Assembly: GCF_900101675.1 (NCBI RefSeq) | Contig: NZ_FNKG01000002.1 | Span: forward strand, 81,005 to 145,004 | Direction: 5' to 3' | Length of the DNA stretch: 64,000 nucleotides | From: Curtobacterium sp. UNCCL20 | Lineage (GTDB): Bacteria; Actinomycetota; Actinomycetes; Actinomycetales; Microbacteriaceae | Shown: positions 54,119-62,282 of the stretch, in pieces | How positions within the stretch are numbered: the first letter of the stretch is position 1 | Layout of the letters: each line of letters begins with the position of its first letter | Program-made: the position numbers and the translations under genes | The notes under the pieces: generated by a model | Databases searched by the model: none | Seen by the model: only the letters and a program-made list of their open reading frames with translations | Told to the model about the DNA's origin: nothing

Positions 54119-55201
54119 GTGACGATCATGACGGAACGGCCGGTGGACCAGGCGACGAGCAGCGATGCGGAGCAGCCCGGCAACGCCACGGCGAAGCACC
54201 AGAACGTGTCGCTGCTGTCCGTGGCGACGACCACGGCCGACCGCGTGACGACCTCTGCGGACATCGAAGCTCGACTCCGCGGGGTGCTCCGACGGCTCCG
54301 GTTGCCGATGGGTCTGCTCGAACGCGTCGCCGGTGTCACCGAGCGCCGCAACTGGGGCGAGGGCCAGACCTTCCAGGACGCCGCGATCGACGCGGGCCGC
54401 CGTGCGATGGCCGAGGCCGGGGTCCGCCCCGAGGACATCGGGCTCCTCATCAACACCTCGGTGACCCGCCCGCACCTCGAGCCGTCGGTCGCCGTGCGCC
54501 TGCACCACGGCCTCGGGCTGCCGTCGTCCGCGATCAACTTCGACATCGCGAACGCGTGCCTCGGGTTCGTCAACGCGATGAGCGTCGCCGCGGGCATGAT
54601 CGACTCCGGCCAGATCAAGTACGCGCTGGTGGTGGACGGCGAGGACGCCGACCAGGTCCAGCTCAACACGATCGACCGCCTCAACCAGGGCGGCCGGAAC
54701 CGCAAGGACTTCATGAGCGAGTTCGCGAGCCTGACCCTCGGGTCCGGGGCCGCGGCCGCCGTGCTCGGCCCGTCCGACGTCCACCCGGAGGGGCACCGCA
54801 TCGTCGGCGGCGTCACCCGGGCTGCGACGCAGTGGTACGACCTCTGCGTCGGCAGCGTCGACGGCATGTTCACCGACGCGAAGATGCTGCTGAAGGGCGG
54901 CATGGAGCTCGTCGTCGCCGCCTGGAACGAGGCCCGTGCGCACTTCGACTGGGCCGACATGGACCGGTACGTGCTGCACCAGGTCTCCGACGTGCACACG
55001 AACGCCTTCGTCGAGGCGATCGGCATCCCGCGCGACAAGGTCCCGACGACGTACCAGCGGTTCGGCAACGTCGGCCCCGCATCGATCCCGATCACCCTCG
55101 CGGACGAGGTCGCCCGAGGCGGCATCACCCGCGGCGACCGGGTGTTCCTGGGCGGTGTGGGTTCCGGCATCAACACGGCGATGATGGAACTGCGCTGGTG
55201 A
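54119..55201 (+). CDS. oleA: OleA, head-to-head acyl-CoA condensing thiolase
   Basis: Condenses two acyl-CoAs head to head into a beta-keto acid, first step of long-chain olefin synthesis. 360 residues from GTG 54119, chosen because GGGGAAG lies 9 nt upstream; ATG 54128 gives 357. The catalytic set of OleA is present: Glu in HLEPS (E121), Cys in NACLGF (C147), His in VLHQVS (H287) and Asn in RFGNVGPAS (N317). GVTRAATQW and GVGSGINTAMMELRW also match the family. Its stop overlaps oleBC by 4 nt. Confidence 0.95.
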   Translation: MTIMTERPVDQATSSDAEQPGNATAKHQNVSLLSVATTTADRVTTSADIEARLRGVLRRLRLPMGLLERVAGVTERRNWGEGQTFQDAAIDAGRRAMAEAGVRPEDIGLLINTSVTRPHLEPSVAVRLHHGLGLPSSAINFDIANACLGFVNAMSVAAGMIDSGQIKYALVVDGEDADQVQLNTIDRLNQGGRNRKDFMSEFASLTLGSGAAAAVLGPSDVHPEGHRIVGGVTRAATQWYDLCVGSVDGMFTDAKMLLKGGMELVVAAWNEARAHFDWADMDRYVLHQVSDVHTNAFVEAIGIPRDKVPTTYQRFGNVGPASIPITLADEVARGGITRGDRVFLGGVGSGINTAMMELRW

Positions 55202-57912
55202 GGTCCGGCCTCCCGCGCGTCGCCGCCGCGAAGGCTCCGGCGACGCTCCCGCCGCCCCTGCCCGGAATCGACCCCGCGTGGTCGCGTCTCGTGACCGTGC
55301 CCGGTCAGGCGGGTGGCGGACCCGGAGGCACGGATCGCCCCGAGCGCACGTGGCACCTCCTCGACACGGCCGGGTCCCTGGCCGCGCTCGGCGCCGAACC
55401 GGTCGGCACGATCCTCTGCGTGCACGGCAACCCGACCTGGTCGTACCTGTGGCGTTCGGTCGCCGCGCGGACGCTCGAGGTCGCCCGCGCCGGTGGTCCC
55501 GCGTGGCGCGTCGTCGCGGTCGACCAGCTCGACATGGGCTTCTCGGAGCGGACCGGGCAGCAGCACGGGCTCGCCGACCGCGTGCGGGACCTCGGCTTCC
55601 TCACCGACGAACTCGGACTCCACGGTCCGGTGGTCAGCCTCGGGCACGACTGGGGCGGCGTGGTCTCCCTCGGCTGGGCGGTCGACCACCCGGACCTCGT
55701 GGTGGCGGTCACGACGTGCAACACGGCCGTGCACCAGCCCGACGACGCCCCGATCCCGGCGCCGTTGCGGCTCGCACTCCGTCCAGAACTCCTCGGTCGT
55801 GCGACCGTCCTGACGCCGGCGTTCCTCGAGACGACCCTGGCGATCGCGCACCCGCGCCTCGACCGGGCGACCGCCGACGCGTACCGGGCGCCGTACCGCG
55901 GTGCCGCTCGTCGCGGCGGGATCGGTGGCTTCGTCGCCGACATCCCCGTCGACGCCGGCCACCCGAGCGCGCCCGAACTCGACCGGATCGCGGCCGGGGT
56001 GGCAGCGCTCGACGTCCCCGCGCTCATCATGTGGGGTCCTCGCGACCCGGTGTTCCTGGAGCGCTACCTCGACGACCTGGTCGAGCGGCTCCCGCAGGCC
56101 GACGTCCACCGCTTCGAGGGCGCCGGGCACCTGCTGCCGGACGACGCGGACGTCGCCGGGACGGTCCTCGACTGGCTGGGCGACCACCTGCCGGACGGGT
56201 ACGCTCCCGCGGGAGCCGAGCCGCGCCTCCCGGCCGCCGCCGACCACGAGCCGGACGTGCGCCGCCCGCTGTGGGCCGCACTCGACGACCTGCGCGAGCG
56301 CGACGACCCCGCGCTCGTCGAGATGGCCGCCGCCGGAGGCCCCCGCACCGTCACGTGGCGTCTGCTCGCCCGCCGTGTCGAGGAGATCGCGACCGGACTC
56401 GTCGACCTCGGCGTCCGACCGGGCGATCGCGTCTCGCTCCTCGTGACGCCCGGAGCCGACCTGACCGCGGTTCTCTACGCCTGCGTCCGCGTCGGCGCGG
56501 TCGTCGTCGTCGCCGATGCCGGACTCGGTCTCGGCGGGTTGACCCGCGCCGTCCGCGGTGCCCGACCCGACTGGATCATCGGCGCGCTGCCCGGTCTCGG
56601 GGCCGCGCGCGCCCTCGGATGGCCCGGGCGCCGGATCTCGACCGTCTCGCTGCCCGGTCCCGCCCGTCGCGCGCTCCGGGTCGAGCACACGCTCACCGAG
56701 GTCGCCCGCCTCGGCCGACAGCGTCTCGCAGCGGGCACCACGCTCCCGGATGCTCCGTCGCCGGACGCACCGGCAGCCGTGCTGTTCACCTCCGGGTCGA
56801 CCGGTCCGGCCAAGGGGGTCGTGTACACGCACGGCCAGCTCGGCGCCGTCCGCGACGCCCTCGCCACCCAGTACGACGTCGGGGTCGGCACCGGACTCGT
56901 CGCCGGGTTCGCACCGTTCGCCCTGCTCGGCCCCGCGCTCGGCGCCCGGTCGGTGGCGCCGGACATGGACGTCACCGCACCCCGGACCCTCACCGCGCAG
57001 GCTGTCGCCGCCTCGGTGGCCGCGGCCGACGCGACCGTGGTCTTCCTGTCGCCCGCGGCGATCGCGAACGTCGTCGCGACGGCGTCCGCGCTGACCCCGG
57101 CGGACCGGGCGGCGCTCGGCCGGGTCCGCCTGTTCCTGTCGGCGGGTGCGCCCGTGTCGGCGGCGCTGCTGACCGCGGCCACCGAGCTGATGCCCAACGC
57201 CAGCGCGCACACCCCCTACGGCATGACCGAGGGGCTGCTCATGACGGACGTCGACCTCGACGGCGTCCGGGCTGCGGCCGACTCGGACGACGACGGCATC
57301 TGCGTCGGCGTCCCGGCGGCGAGCGTCCGGGTGCGCATCGCGCCGCTCGACGATGCCGGGGCGCCGACCGGAGCCCTGACGGACGCGGCGGGTGTGACGG
57401 GCGAGATCGTCGTCGCGGCGCCGCACGTGCGGGACCACTACGACCGGCTGTGGCGGACGAACCGGGTGTCCCGGCTCGGCGTGGACGACCCGCGTGGCCA
57501 CCGCACCGGCGACGTCGGCCACCTCGACGCCTCCGGACGGCTCTGGGTCGAGGGGCGCCTGCAGCACGTCGTCACCACACCGTCCGGGGTCGTCACGCCG
57601 GTCGGGCCGGAGCAGCGCATCGAACGAGTCGACGGCGTCGGCCGGGCGGGCATCGCCGGCATCGGCCCGAGCGGGACGCAGCAGGTCGTCGCCGTCGTCG
57701 AGACGACCGGGCCGCGTCGTGCTCGTCGTCCTGCCCTCGCCACGCCCGCACTCGCCGCGGCCGTCCGGGCAGCCGCCGGAGTGCCGCTCGCCGCAGTCCT
57801 CACCGTGCCCGTCCTGCCGACCGACATCCGGCACAACTCGAAGGTCGACCGCGCCCGGCTGGCTCGCTGGGCGACCTCGGTGCTGTCCGGCGGGCGGATG
57901 GTCCGCCCGTGA
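55198..57912 (+). CDS. oleBC: OleBC fusion: beta-lactone decarboxylase plus beta-lactone synthetase
   Basis: A 904-residue fusion of the two last enzymes. OleB (about 30-330) is a haloalkane-dehalogenase-like alpha/beta hydrolase with CVHGNPTWSYLWR, the nucleophile Asp in SLGHDWGGVVSL and the His in GAGHLLPDD; it decarboxylates the beta-lactone to a cis-olefin. OleC (about 360-900) is an adenylating-fold enzyme with FTSGSTGPAKGVVYTHGQ, TPYGMTEGLLMTDV and GHRTGDVGHLD, closing the beta-hydroxy acid to the lactone. Fused OleBC is known from actinomycetes such as Micrococcus. GTG overlaps the oleA stop, and the end overlaps oleD by 4 nt. Confidence 0.95.
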   Translation: MRSGLPRVAAAKAPATLPPPLPGIDPAWSRLVTVPGQAGGGPGGTDRPERTWHLLDTAGSLAALGAEPVGTILCVHGNPTWSYLWRSVAARTLEVARAGGPAWRVVAVDQLDMGFSERTGQQHGLADRVRDLGFLTDELGLHGPVVSLGHDWGGVVSLGWAVDHPDLVVAVTTCNTAVHQPDDAPIPAPLRLALRPELLGRATVLTPAFLETTLAIAHPRLDRATADAYRAPYRGAARRGGIGGFVADIPVDAGHPSAPELDRIAAGVAALDVPALIMWGPRDPVFLERYLDDLVERLPQADVHRFEGAGHLLPDDADVAGTVLDWLGDHLPDGYAPAGAEPRLPAAADHEPDVRRPLWAALDDLRERDDPALVEMAAAGGPRTVTWRLLARRVEEIATGLVDLGVRPGDRVSLLVTPGADLTAVLYACVRVGAVVVVADAGLGLGGLTRAVRGARPDWIIGALPGLGAARALGWPGRRISTVSLPGPARRALRVEHTLTEVARLGRQRLAAGTTLPDAPSPDAPAAVLFTSGSTGPAKGVVYTHGQLGAVRDALATQYDVGVGTGLVAGFAPFALLGPALGARSVAPDMDVTAPRTLTAQAVAASVAAADATVVFLSPAAIANVVATASALTPADRAALGRVRLFLSAGAPVSAALLTAATELMPNASAHTPYGMTEGLLMTDVDLDGVRAAADSDDDGICVGVPAASVRVRIAPLDDAGAPTGALTDAAGVTGEIVVAAPHVRDHYDRLWRTNRVSRLGVDDPRGHRTGDVGHLDASGRLWVEGRLQHVVTTPSGVVTPVGPEQRIERVDGVGRAGIAGIGPSGTQQVVAVVETTGPRRARRPALATPALAAAVRAAAGVPLAAVLTVPVLPTDIRHNSKVDRARLARWATSVLSGGRMVRP

Positions 57913-58880
57913 GGGTGCTGGTCACCGGCGCGAGCGGGTTCCTCGGACAGGCGACGGCCGCTGCCGTGCGGGACGCCGGCCACGAGGTCCGGACGTTCCA
58001 GCGCCGACCGTCCGGCGTGCCCGGGGTCTCGGACGTCCTCGGCTCGATGACCGACCCCGATGCGCTCGCCCGTGCCGTCGACGGCGTCGAGGCCGTCGTG
58101 CACCTCGCCGCGAAGGTGTCCCTCGCCGGTGATCCGGCCGACTTCGTCCGCGTGAACGTCGACGGGACCCGGGCACTCGTCGACGCCGCCCGTGCCGCCG
58201 GTGTCCGTCGGTTCGTGTTCGTGTCGTCGCCCTCGGTCGCCCACACCGGGTCGTCCCTGGTCGGCGCGGGTGCCGGTCCGGCCGAGCCCGAGCGTGCACG
58301 CGGTGACTACGCCCGCACGAAGGCCGCAGCAGAGCTGATCGCACTCGGTGCCGATGCCCCCGACTTCGCGGTCGTCGCGATCCGCCCGCACCTGGTGTGG
58401 GGGCCCGGCGACACGCAGCTGGTCGGACGGATCGTCGACCGCGCCCGGACCGGTCGCCTGCCGTTGCTCGACTCCGGGGCCGCGCTCATCGACACGCTCT
58501 ACGTCGACAACGCGGCGTCGGCGATGGTCGCTGCGCTGGAGCACGCCGCCGACGAGGGGGTGCACGGGAACGCGTACGTCGTCACCAACGGGGAACCGCG
58601 GCCGGTCGCGGACCTGCTCGCCGGCATCTGCACCGCGTCGGGCGTGCCGGCGCCGCGGCTGCACGTGCCGGCCGGGGTCGCCCGCGCTGCTGGTTCCCTG
58701 GTCGAGGCCGTGTGGCGGGTGCGTCCGGGCGAGGACGAGCCGCCGATGACGCGGTTCCTCGCGGAGCAGCTGTCCACGGCGCACTGGTTCGACCAGCGCC
58801 GGACCCGTCGGGACCTGCAGTGGGCGCCGGCGGTGTCGATCGACGAGGGCCTCGAGCGCCTGGCGGCCGCCGCGCGCTGA
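57909..58880 (+). CDS. oleD: OleD, NADPH-dependent beta-keto acid reductase
   Basis: A 323-residue extended SDR that reduces the OleA product to a beta-hydroxy acid. GASGFLGQAT at the start binds the nucleotide; DYARTK is the Y-x3-K catalytic motif near residue 137, with FVSSPSV supplying Ser. The OleD-type text TNGEPRPVADLL and EPPMTRF is shared with the reductase at 988-1980. GTG 57909 overlaps oleBC by 4 nt; gene order A-BC-D follows an operon. Ends at a 21-bp tandem repeat and a large hairpin. Confidence 0.94.
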   Translation: MRVLVTGASGFLGQATAAAVRDAGHEVRTFQRRPSGVPGVSDVLGSMTDPDALARAVDGVEAVVHLAAKVSLAGDPADFVRVNVDGTRALVDAARAAGVRRFVFVSSPSVAHTGSSLVGAGAGPAEPERARGDYARTKAAAELIALGADAPDFAVVAIRPHLVWGPGDTQLVGRIVDRARTGRLPLLDSGAALIDTLYVDNAASAMVAALEHAADEGVHGNAYVVTNGEPRPVADLLAGICTASGVPAPRLHVPAGVARAAGSLVEAVWRVRPGEDEPPMTRFLAEQLSTAHWFDQRRTRRDLQWAPAVSIDEGLERLAAAAR

Positions 58881-58881
58881 C

Positions 58882-58965
58882 GCGCGCGCTCCGGCGGGCG
58901 CCGCGCGCGCTCCGGCGGGCGCCGCCTGCGCTCCCGCTGTCGCCGCGTGCGCTCCGCCGGGCCCG
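58882..58965. repeat. 21-bp tandem repeat, four units
   Basis: Four 21-bp units follow the oleD stop: 58882-58902 and 58903-58923 are identical, 58924-58944 and 58945-58965 are diverged. GC-only composition with TGCGCTCC cores. The last unit runs into the hairpin. Confidence 0.75.
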
Positions 58966-59035
58966 AGTCTCGCGCTTACCGACAGTTCTCGGGCGATCGG
59001 ACGCGAGAGGTGTCGCTCACGCCGAGACTCGGGCC
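58960..59035. terminator. Large structured intergenic element between convergent genes
   Basis: Outer arms GGCCCGAGTCTCG (58960-58972) and its complement (59023-59035) enclose 50 nt with a second, competing stem TCTCGCG/CGCGAGA and an inner CGACA/TGTCG. It may end oleD transcription or be a repeated non-coding element. Confidence 0.55.
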
Positions 59036-59075
59036 AGCCCAGGCGCTCGCGGCCCAGGCGCGCGGGTGGCGGGGG

Positions 59076-59657
59076 TCAGGCCTGGTCGGCCGCCACGTAG
59101 ACCCAGGCGGTCCAGCCGGAGGTCAGCGTGACCCGGATGCGCTGGTAGTCGGCGACCTCGTAGCGATCGGCGGCACTGAGCTGCCACGGGTGGTCGAGCG
59201 TCAGCGCGGAGCCCTCGACGACGTCCTCGGGCGTACCCCGGCGGAGGATCGGGTGCCGGTCGGACCCGCTCGTCCGGATCACGTCCGGGTCGGTGATCGT
59301 CACCCACTCGAGCCGCCACCCGGGCAGGGCATCGGGGGTGGTCGGAACGTGGCCGCCGAAGAGCTCCTCCTGCACGAGCGGCTGGCGCAGCGTGCCGTAC
59401 GAGAACACCCGCTGCACGGTGCCGGGCACCGGAACTCCGGTGGGGAGCACCGGCTTCGGCGCGAGCGTCGGGGTCGCCGTCCACACGAGGGCGCCCGTGA
59501 GGCCCGTCAACCCGAGGTGGAGCAGCCCGAAGAGGACGAGCACCCCACCCCAGCCGGCACCGGAGAACCCGAGCACGACGACGCCGAGGACGAGGCAGAC
59601 CACCGCGAAGGCACCGAGACCGATGACCCACCGCTGGCCGGGGGAGAGACGCTGCAC
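59076..59657 (-). CDS. Membrane-anchored AIG2/gamma-glutamylcyclotransferase-like protein
   Basis: A 193-residue protein. Two hydrophobic helices at the N-terminus (GLGAFAVVCLVLGVVVLGF and a second around LFGLLHLGLTG) are followed by a GGCT-like domain (about 85-190): VFSYGTLRQPLVQEELFGG, the LPGWRLEW strand and a Y-E-x3-Y-x-R-x-R-V-x-L pattern. The family's catalytic Glu could be in YEVADYQRIRV. GTG 59655-59657 is chosen because TACTCT lies 6 nt upstream. Its convergent partner is oleD. A membrane-linked AIG2 domain is uncommon. Substrate unknown. Confidence 0.72.
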   Translation of the reverse strand: MQRLSPGQRWVIGLGAFAVVCLVLGVVVLGFSGAGWGGVLVLFGLLHLGLTGLTGALVWTATPTLAPKPVLPTGVPVPGTVQRVFSYGTLRQPLVQEELFGGHVPTTPDALPGWRLEWVTITDPDVIRTSGSDRHPILRRGTPEDVVEGSALTLDHPWQLSAADRYEVADYQRIRVTLTSGWTAWVYVAADQA

Positions 59658-59669
59658 GGAGCGAGAGTA
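59658..59669 (-). promoter_or_regulatory. -10 element of a leaderless promoter
   Basis: TACTCT (minus strand, 59669 to 59664) lies 6 nt before the GTG of the AIG2-like gene. Confidence 0.45.
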
Positions 59670-59671
59670 GC

Positions 59672-59729
59672 GGACCGGAGGCACGCCCCACGCGAGCCGA
59701 TCGGCTCAGGTGGGGCGTGCCTCCAGTCC
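59672..59729 (-). terminator. Long hairpin terminator
   Basis: Arms 59672-59700 and 59701-59729 pair with three mismatches over 29 bp and no loop beyond the centre. Downstream of the small gene at 59741 on the minus strand. Contains CCGGAGGCACG. Confidence 0.7.
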
Positions 59730-59740
59730 CGTCGCGGACG

Positions 59741-59932
59741 TCAGCCGTGCAGCCCGGCGGCCTTCGCGATCTTCTTGCCGAGCTTCTTGCGTCCCTTGCG
59801 GGCCCGCGGGTCGTTCCAGATCTTCCGGGCGGTGTCGGCCTTGGACGTCTTGATCACGGGACGGTTGGCACGCGAGCCGAACCAGAAGCCGATGAGGACG
59901 ATCGCGCCGATCACGATGATGCGGTTGCGCAT
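59741..59932 (-). CDS. Small single-helix membrane protein
   Basis: A 63-residue protein: one membrane helix (IIVIGAIVLIGFWFGS) followed by a basic tail (ARKIWNDPRARKGRKKLGKK). Family not recognised, but such small proteins are common next to Asp23/DUF6286 genes. ATG 59930-59932 with AAGGAGCT upstream. Likely part of the envelope-stress set. Confidence 0.65.
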   Translation of the reverse strand: MRNRIIVIGAIVLIGFWFGSRANRPVIKTSKADTARKIWNDPRARKGRKKLGKKIAKAAGLHG

Positions 59933-59968
59933 GTGGAGCTCCTTCGTAGGTGGTGCACGGGGTCGGTC

Positions 59969-60385
59969 TCAGCCGGTGAAGCGGTTCCAGAGCTCGGTGA
60001 CGATCGGCCAGACGTCGCCGGCACGGTCGGCGGACCCGACGGCCACGAGGACGACGGGGAAGACCGTCACGGCGATGCTCACCAGCACGGCGAGCACGAC
60101 CGCGAACGTCGCCGTTGCGGTGTGCCGGCGGGTGAACGCGAGGACGAGCAGCGCGAGGACCACCAGTGCACCGAGCAGGCTGACGAGGGCGACCCGGACG
60201 AACGGGAACGGGACGAGTCCCGCGGTGGTCGCGGTGACGCCGCCGAGGAACCCGACGAGCGGCAGGAACGCGCCGAGTGCGGTGCCGAGGACGAGCACGA
60301 CGCCGATGCCGCTCGCGACCCAGACGCCGCGGGGCCGGGGGCGGCGGACGCGGGTCCGACGGCTCCCGGACCAGGCGGTGGTCAC
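59969..60385 (-). CDS. Multi-helix membrane protein, unknown
   Basis: A 138-residue protein with about four hydrophobic helices after a basic start (RRTRVRRPRPRG). The end, DVWPIVTELWNRFTG, is amphipathic. No family recognised. GTG 60383-60385 overlaps the stop of the Asp23/LEA-like gene by 4 nt; so it is co-translated with the alkaline-shock cluster and may anchor it (inference). Confidence 0.65.
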   Translation of the reverse strand: MTTAWSGSRRTRVRRPRPRGVWVASGIGVVLVLGTALGAFLPLVGFLGGVTATTAGLVPFPFVRVALVSLLGALVVLALLVLAFTRRHTATATFAVVLAVLVSIAVTVFPVVLVAVGSADRAGDVWPIVTELWNRFTG

Positions 60386-61377
60386 GGCTGCTCCGGACGG
60401 TGCTGCGAGGCGTCCGCTGCGGCGTCAACGGCGTCGCCCGCGGCGTCGGCGGCGTCGCTCGCTGCGTCGGCGGCGTCGCCAGCGGCGTCGGCTGCTGCGG
60501 CTGCCCGGTCTGCGGGCGTCGCGTCACGCACGGACTCCACGGTGTCGGCAGCACGCTGGCGCGTGCTCTCGGCCGCGTCGACCACGACGTCCCGTGCCTG
60601 CTCGGCCGCGTCCTTCGCCGACGATGCGGCGTCGGCAGCCTGCTCGGACGCGCGGGCGAGCGAATCGGCGGCGGTGTCCCGGATGCGCTCGGCGGTGTCC
60701 GTCGTGGCCTCGACGGCACGCTTGGTGGTCTCGGCCGTCGCATCGGCGGCCCGCTTCGTGGCGTCGGCAGTGGTGTCGGCGGCGCGCTTCGTGGCGTCGG
60801 CCGTCGCGTCCGCAGCGCGCTTCGTCACGTCAGCCGTCGCCGCAGCGGCCCGCTTGGTCGCGTCCGCCGTGGTCGCAGTGGCCTGCTGGACGGCCTCGCC
60901 GGTGGTCTCGGCAGCGTGCTTGACGGCGTCCGTCGCGGCCTCGGTCGCCCGGCCGAGGGGCGACTGCTCCTCGTCGAACGGACCGTGCACGTCGAGCACA
61001 CGGACGTCGACGGACGCCGGGAGGTCCGACAGCTGACCGGTCGCCGCGGTCACCTGCTTGCGGACCTCCTCCGCGACCTCGAGGACGGGCCGCGGGTAGC
61101 TGACGACGATCGCGACCTGCACGCCGAGCGCGCCGTCGTCCTCGTCGACCTGCACCCCGGCGGTGCCGGCGCTCCGGCCGAGCTGCTTCCGCAGCTGGTC
61201 GGCGGCGCGGGCGGCGATCCCGCCGAGGTGGTGCACGCCGGGCACGCCCAGCGCGGTCTCGGCTGCGGTCCGCGCCACGATCGTCGCGGTGCTCGCGCCG
61301 TCGGGCAGCGGCTCCGTGAGCTCCGCGGGCAGGGGCACCGTGGCCACCTGCGTGTGCGCGTTCGGGTCGTGCTGCAT
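60382..61377 (-). CDS. Asp23-family protein with LEA-like 11-residue repeat tail
   Basis: A 331-residue hybrid. Residues about 25-130 are an Asp23/Gls24-type domain (TIVARTAAETALGVPGVHHL, GVQVAIVVSYPRPVLEVAEE, VDVRVLDVH). Residues about 140-290 are roughly a dozen 11-residue units of the form TKRAADATADA, the pattern of group 3 LEA proteins that form amphipathic helices and protect membranes on drying. The last 45 residues are an Ala/Asp run. ATG 61375-61377 has GAGGAGGA upstream. Probably a membrane or envelope stabilising factor. Confidence 0.78.
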   Translation of the reverse strand: MQHDPNAHTQVATVPLPAELTEPLPDGASTATIVARTAAETALGVPGVHHLGGIAARAADQLRKQLGRSAGTAGVQVDEDDGALGVQVAIVVSYPRPVLEVAEEVRKQVTAATGQLSDLPASVDVRVLDVHGPFDEEQSPLGRATEAATDAVKHAAETTGEAVQQATATTADATKRAAAATADVTKRAADATADATKRAADTTADATKRAADATAETTKRAVEATTDTAERIRDTAADSLARASEQAADAASSAKDAAEQARDVVVDAAESTRQRAADTVESVRDATPADRAAAAADAAGDAADAASDAADAAGDAVDAAADASQHRPEQP

Positions 61378-61410
61378 GGTTCCTCCTCGTTCGGGTTCCG
61401 CCGGAACGCA

Positions 61411-61439
61411 TCGGGGCACCCGACTCGCGGGTGCCCCGA
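61411..61439 (-). terminator. Hairpin terminator after csbD-like gene
   Basis: TCGGGGCACCCG / CGGGTGCCCCGA (61411-61422 and 61428-61439) with a 5-nt loop, perfect 12-bp stem between the CsbD gene and the Asp23/LEA gene on the minus strand. Confidence 0.75.
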
Positions 61440-61454
61440 CACGGTTCGTGCGAC

Positions 61455-61628
61455 CTACTTCTTGAAGACGTCCTTGACGTCCTCGCCGGTCTGCTTGACG
61501 CTCGCGGCGGCCTGGTCCTTCTTGCCCTCGGCGACCTTCTGGTCGTCGTTGGTGACGTTGCCGATGGCCTCCTTCGCCTTGCCGGCGAGGTCCTGGGCAG
61601 CGTTCTTGATCTTGTCGTCGAGTCCCAT
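61455..61628 (-). CDS. CsbD-family stress protein
   Basis: A 57-residue protein: MGLDDKIKNAAQDLAGKAKE, IGNVTNDDQKVAEGKKDQAA, ending GEDVKDVFKK. The G-K-x-K-E-x-x-G-x-x-T-x-x-x-x-x-x-x-E-G-K text is the CsbD (bacterial stress-response) signature. Highly charged, likely unfolded or helical in the cytoplasm. AAAGGA precedes ATG 61626-61628. It has its own hairpin terminator. Usually induced by general stress. Confidence 0.9.
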   Translation of the reverse strand: MGLDDKIKNAAQDLAGKAKEAIGNVTNDDQKVAEGKKDQAAASVKQTGEDVKDVFKK

Positions 61629-61680
61629 GACGGGTCCTTTCGTGGAGCGGGCGCGTGCCCGGTGGATGGTGGTGGTGGGT

Positions 61681-61694
61681 GGGCCTGGAGGCCC
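61681..61694 (-). terminator. Short hairpin
   Basis: GGGCC TGGA GGCCC, a 5-bp stem between the AmaP-like gene (stop 61719) and csbD (start 61628); small member of the CCTGGAGGC hairpin group. Confidence 0.35.
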
Positions 61695-61718
61695 GGGGTT
61701 GCGTCCGGCAGACGGGTG

Positions 61719-62282
61719 TCAGCGGACGCGGGTCGACTTCGCCAGGGCGGAGCGGGTACCGCCGGTGAGGTGCACGAGCACCGGCACCTGACGGCCGAGG
61801 GTGCGGTCGAGGACCGCGACGGCGCGGTCGACGGCGTCGAGGACGGTGACCGCGTCACCGCCGCGTCGCACGGCGACCCGGATCCGGGCGGCGCGCTGCC
61901 GCCGGACGATGTAGGTGTCGACCCGGGAGCCGACGACGTCGCGGACACCGGAGAGCTCGTGGTCGACGACGTCGCGGACGAGGGCGACGTTCACCGTGAC
62001 GGCGTCGTCGCCGGAGCGCTCCCGGACGGCGACGGACGTCCCGCCGCCACCGCGGGTGAACACCCACACGAGGGCGAGCACGATCACGACGGCGCAGGCA
62101 CCGGCGACGATCCACAGGGACGACGCGGGGACGTCGAGGCTGCGGGGGAGGTCGACGTACGAGGAGGTCGCGTCCCGGACGGCGGGCAGGACGCCCGCGC
62201 CGATGACGACGCCCACCACGACGGCGACGAGGCCGAGGACGAGGAGGATGATCCGGTTGAGGGTCCGGTTGCTCTTGGTCAT
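61719..62282 (-). CDS. AmaP-like / alkaline-shock membrane protein
   Basis: A 187-residue protein with two N-terminal helices (LNRIILLVLGLVAVVVGVVI and ASSLWIVAGACAVVIVLALV) and a C-terminal Asp23-like interaction domain (about 90-180; VTVNVALVRDVVDHEL, YIVRRQRAARIRVAVRR). This resembles AmaP, which anchors Asp23 at the membrane in staphylococci. ATG overlaps the DUF6286 stop by 4 nt, part of the same operon. Confidence 0.75.
   Translation of the reverse strand: MTKSNRTLNRIILLVLGLVAVVVGVVIGAGVLPAVRDATSSYVDLPRSLDVPASSLWIVAGACAVVIVLALVWVFTRGGGGTSVAVRERSGDDAVTVNVALVRDVVDHELSGVRDVVGSRVDTYIVRRQRAARIRVAVRRGGDAVTVLDAVDRAVAVLDRTLGRQVPVLVHLTGGTRSALAKSTRVR

Noticed and set aside
53884-57834. A 1316-codon minus-strand frame over oleA/oleBC
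   Set aside because: Antisense to clear Ole enzymes; repetitive Arg/Gly/Asp text typical of high-GC shadows.
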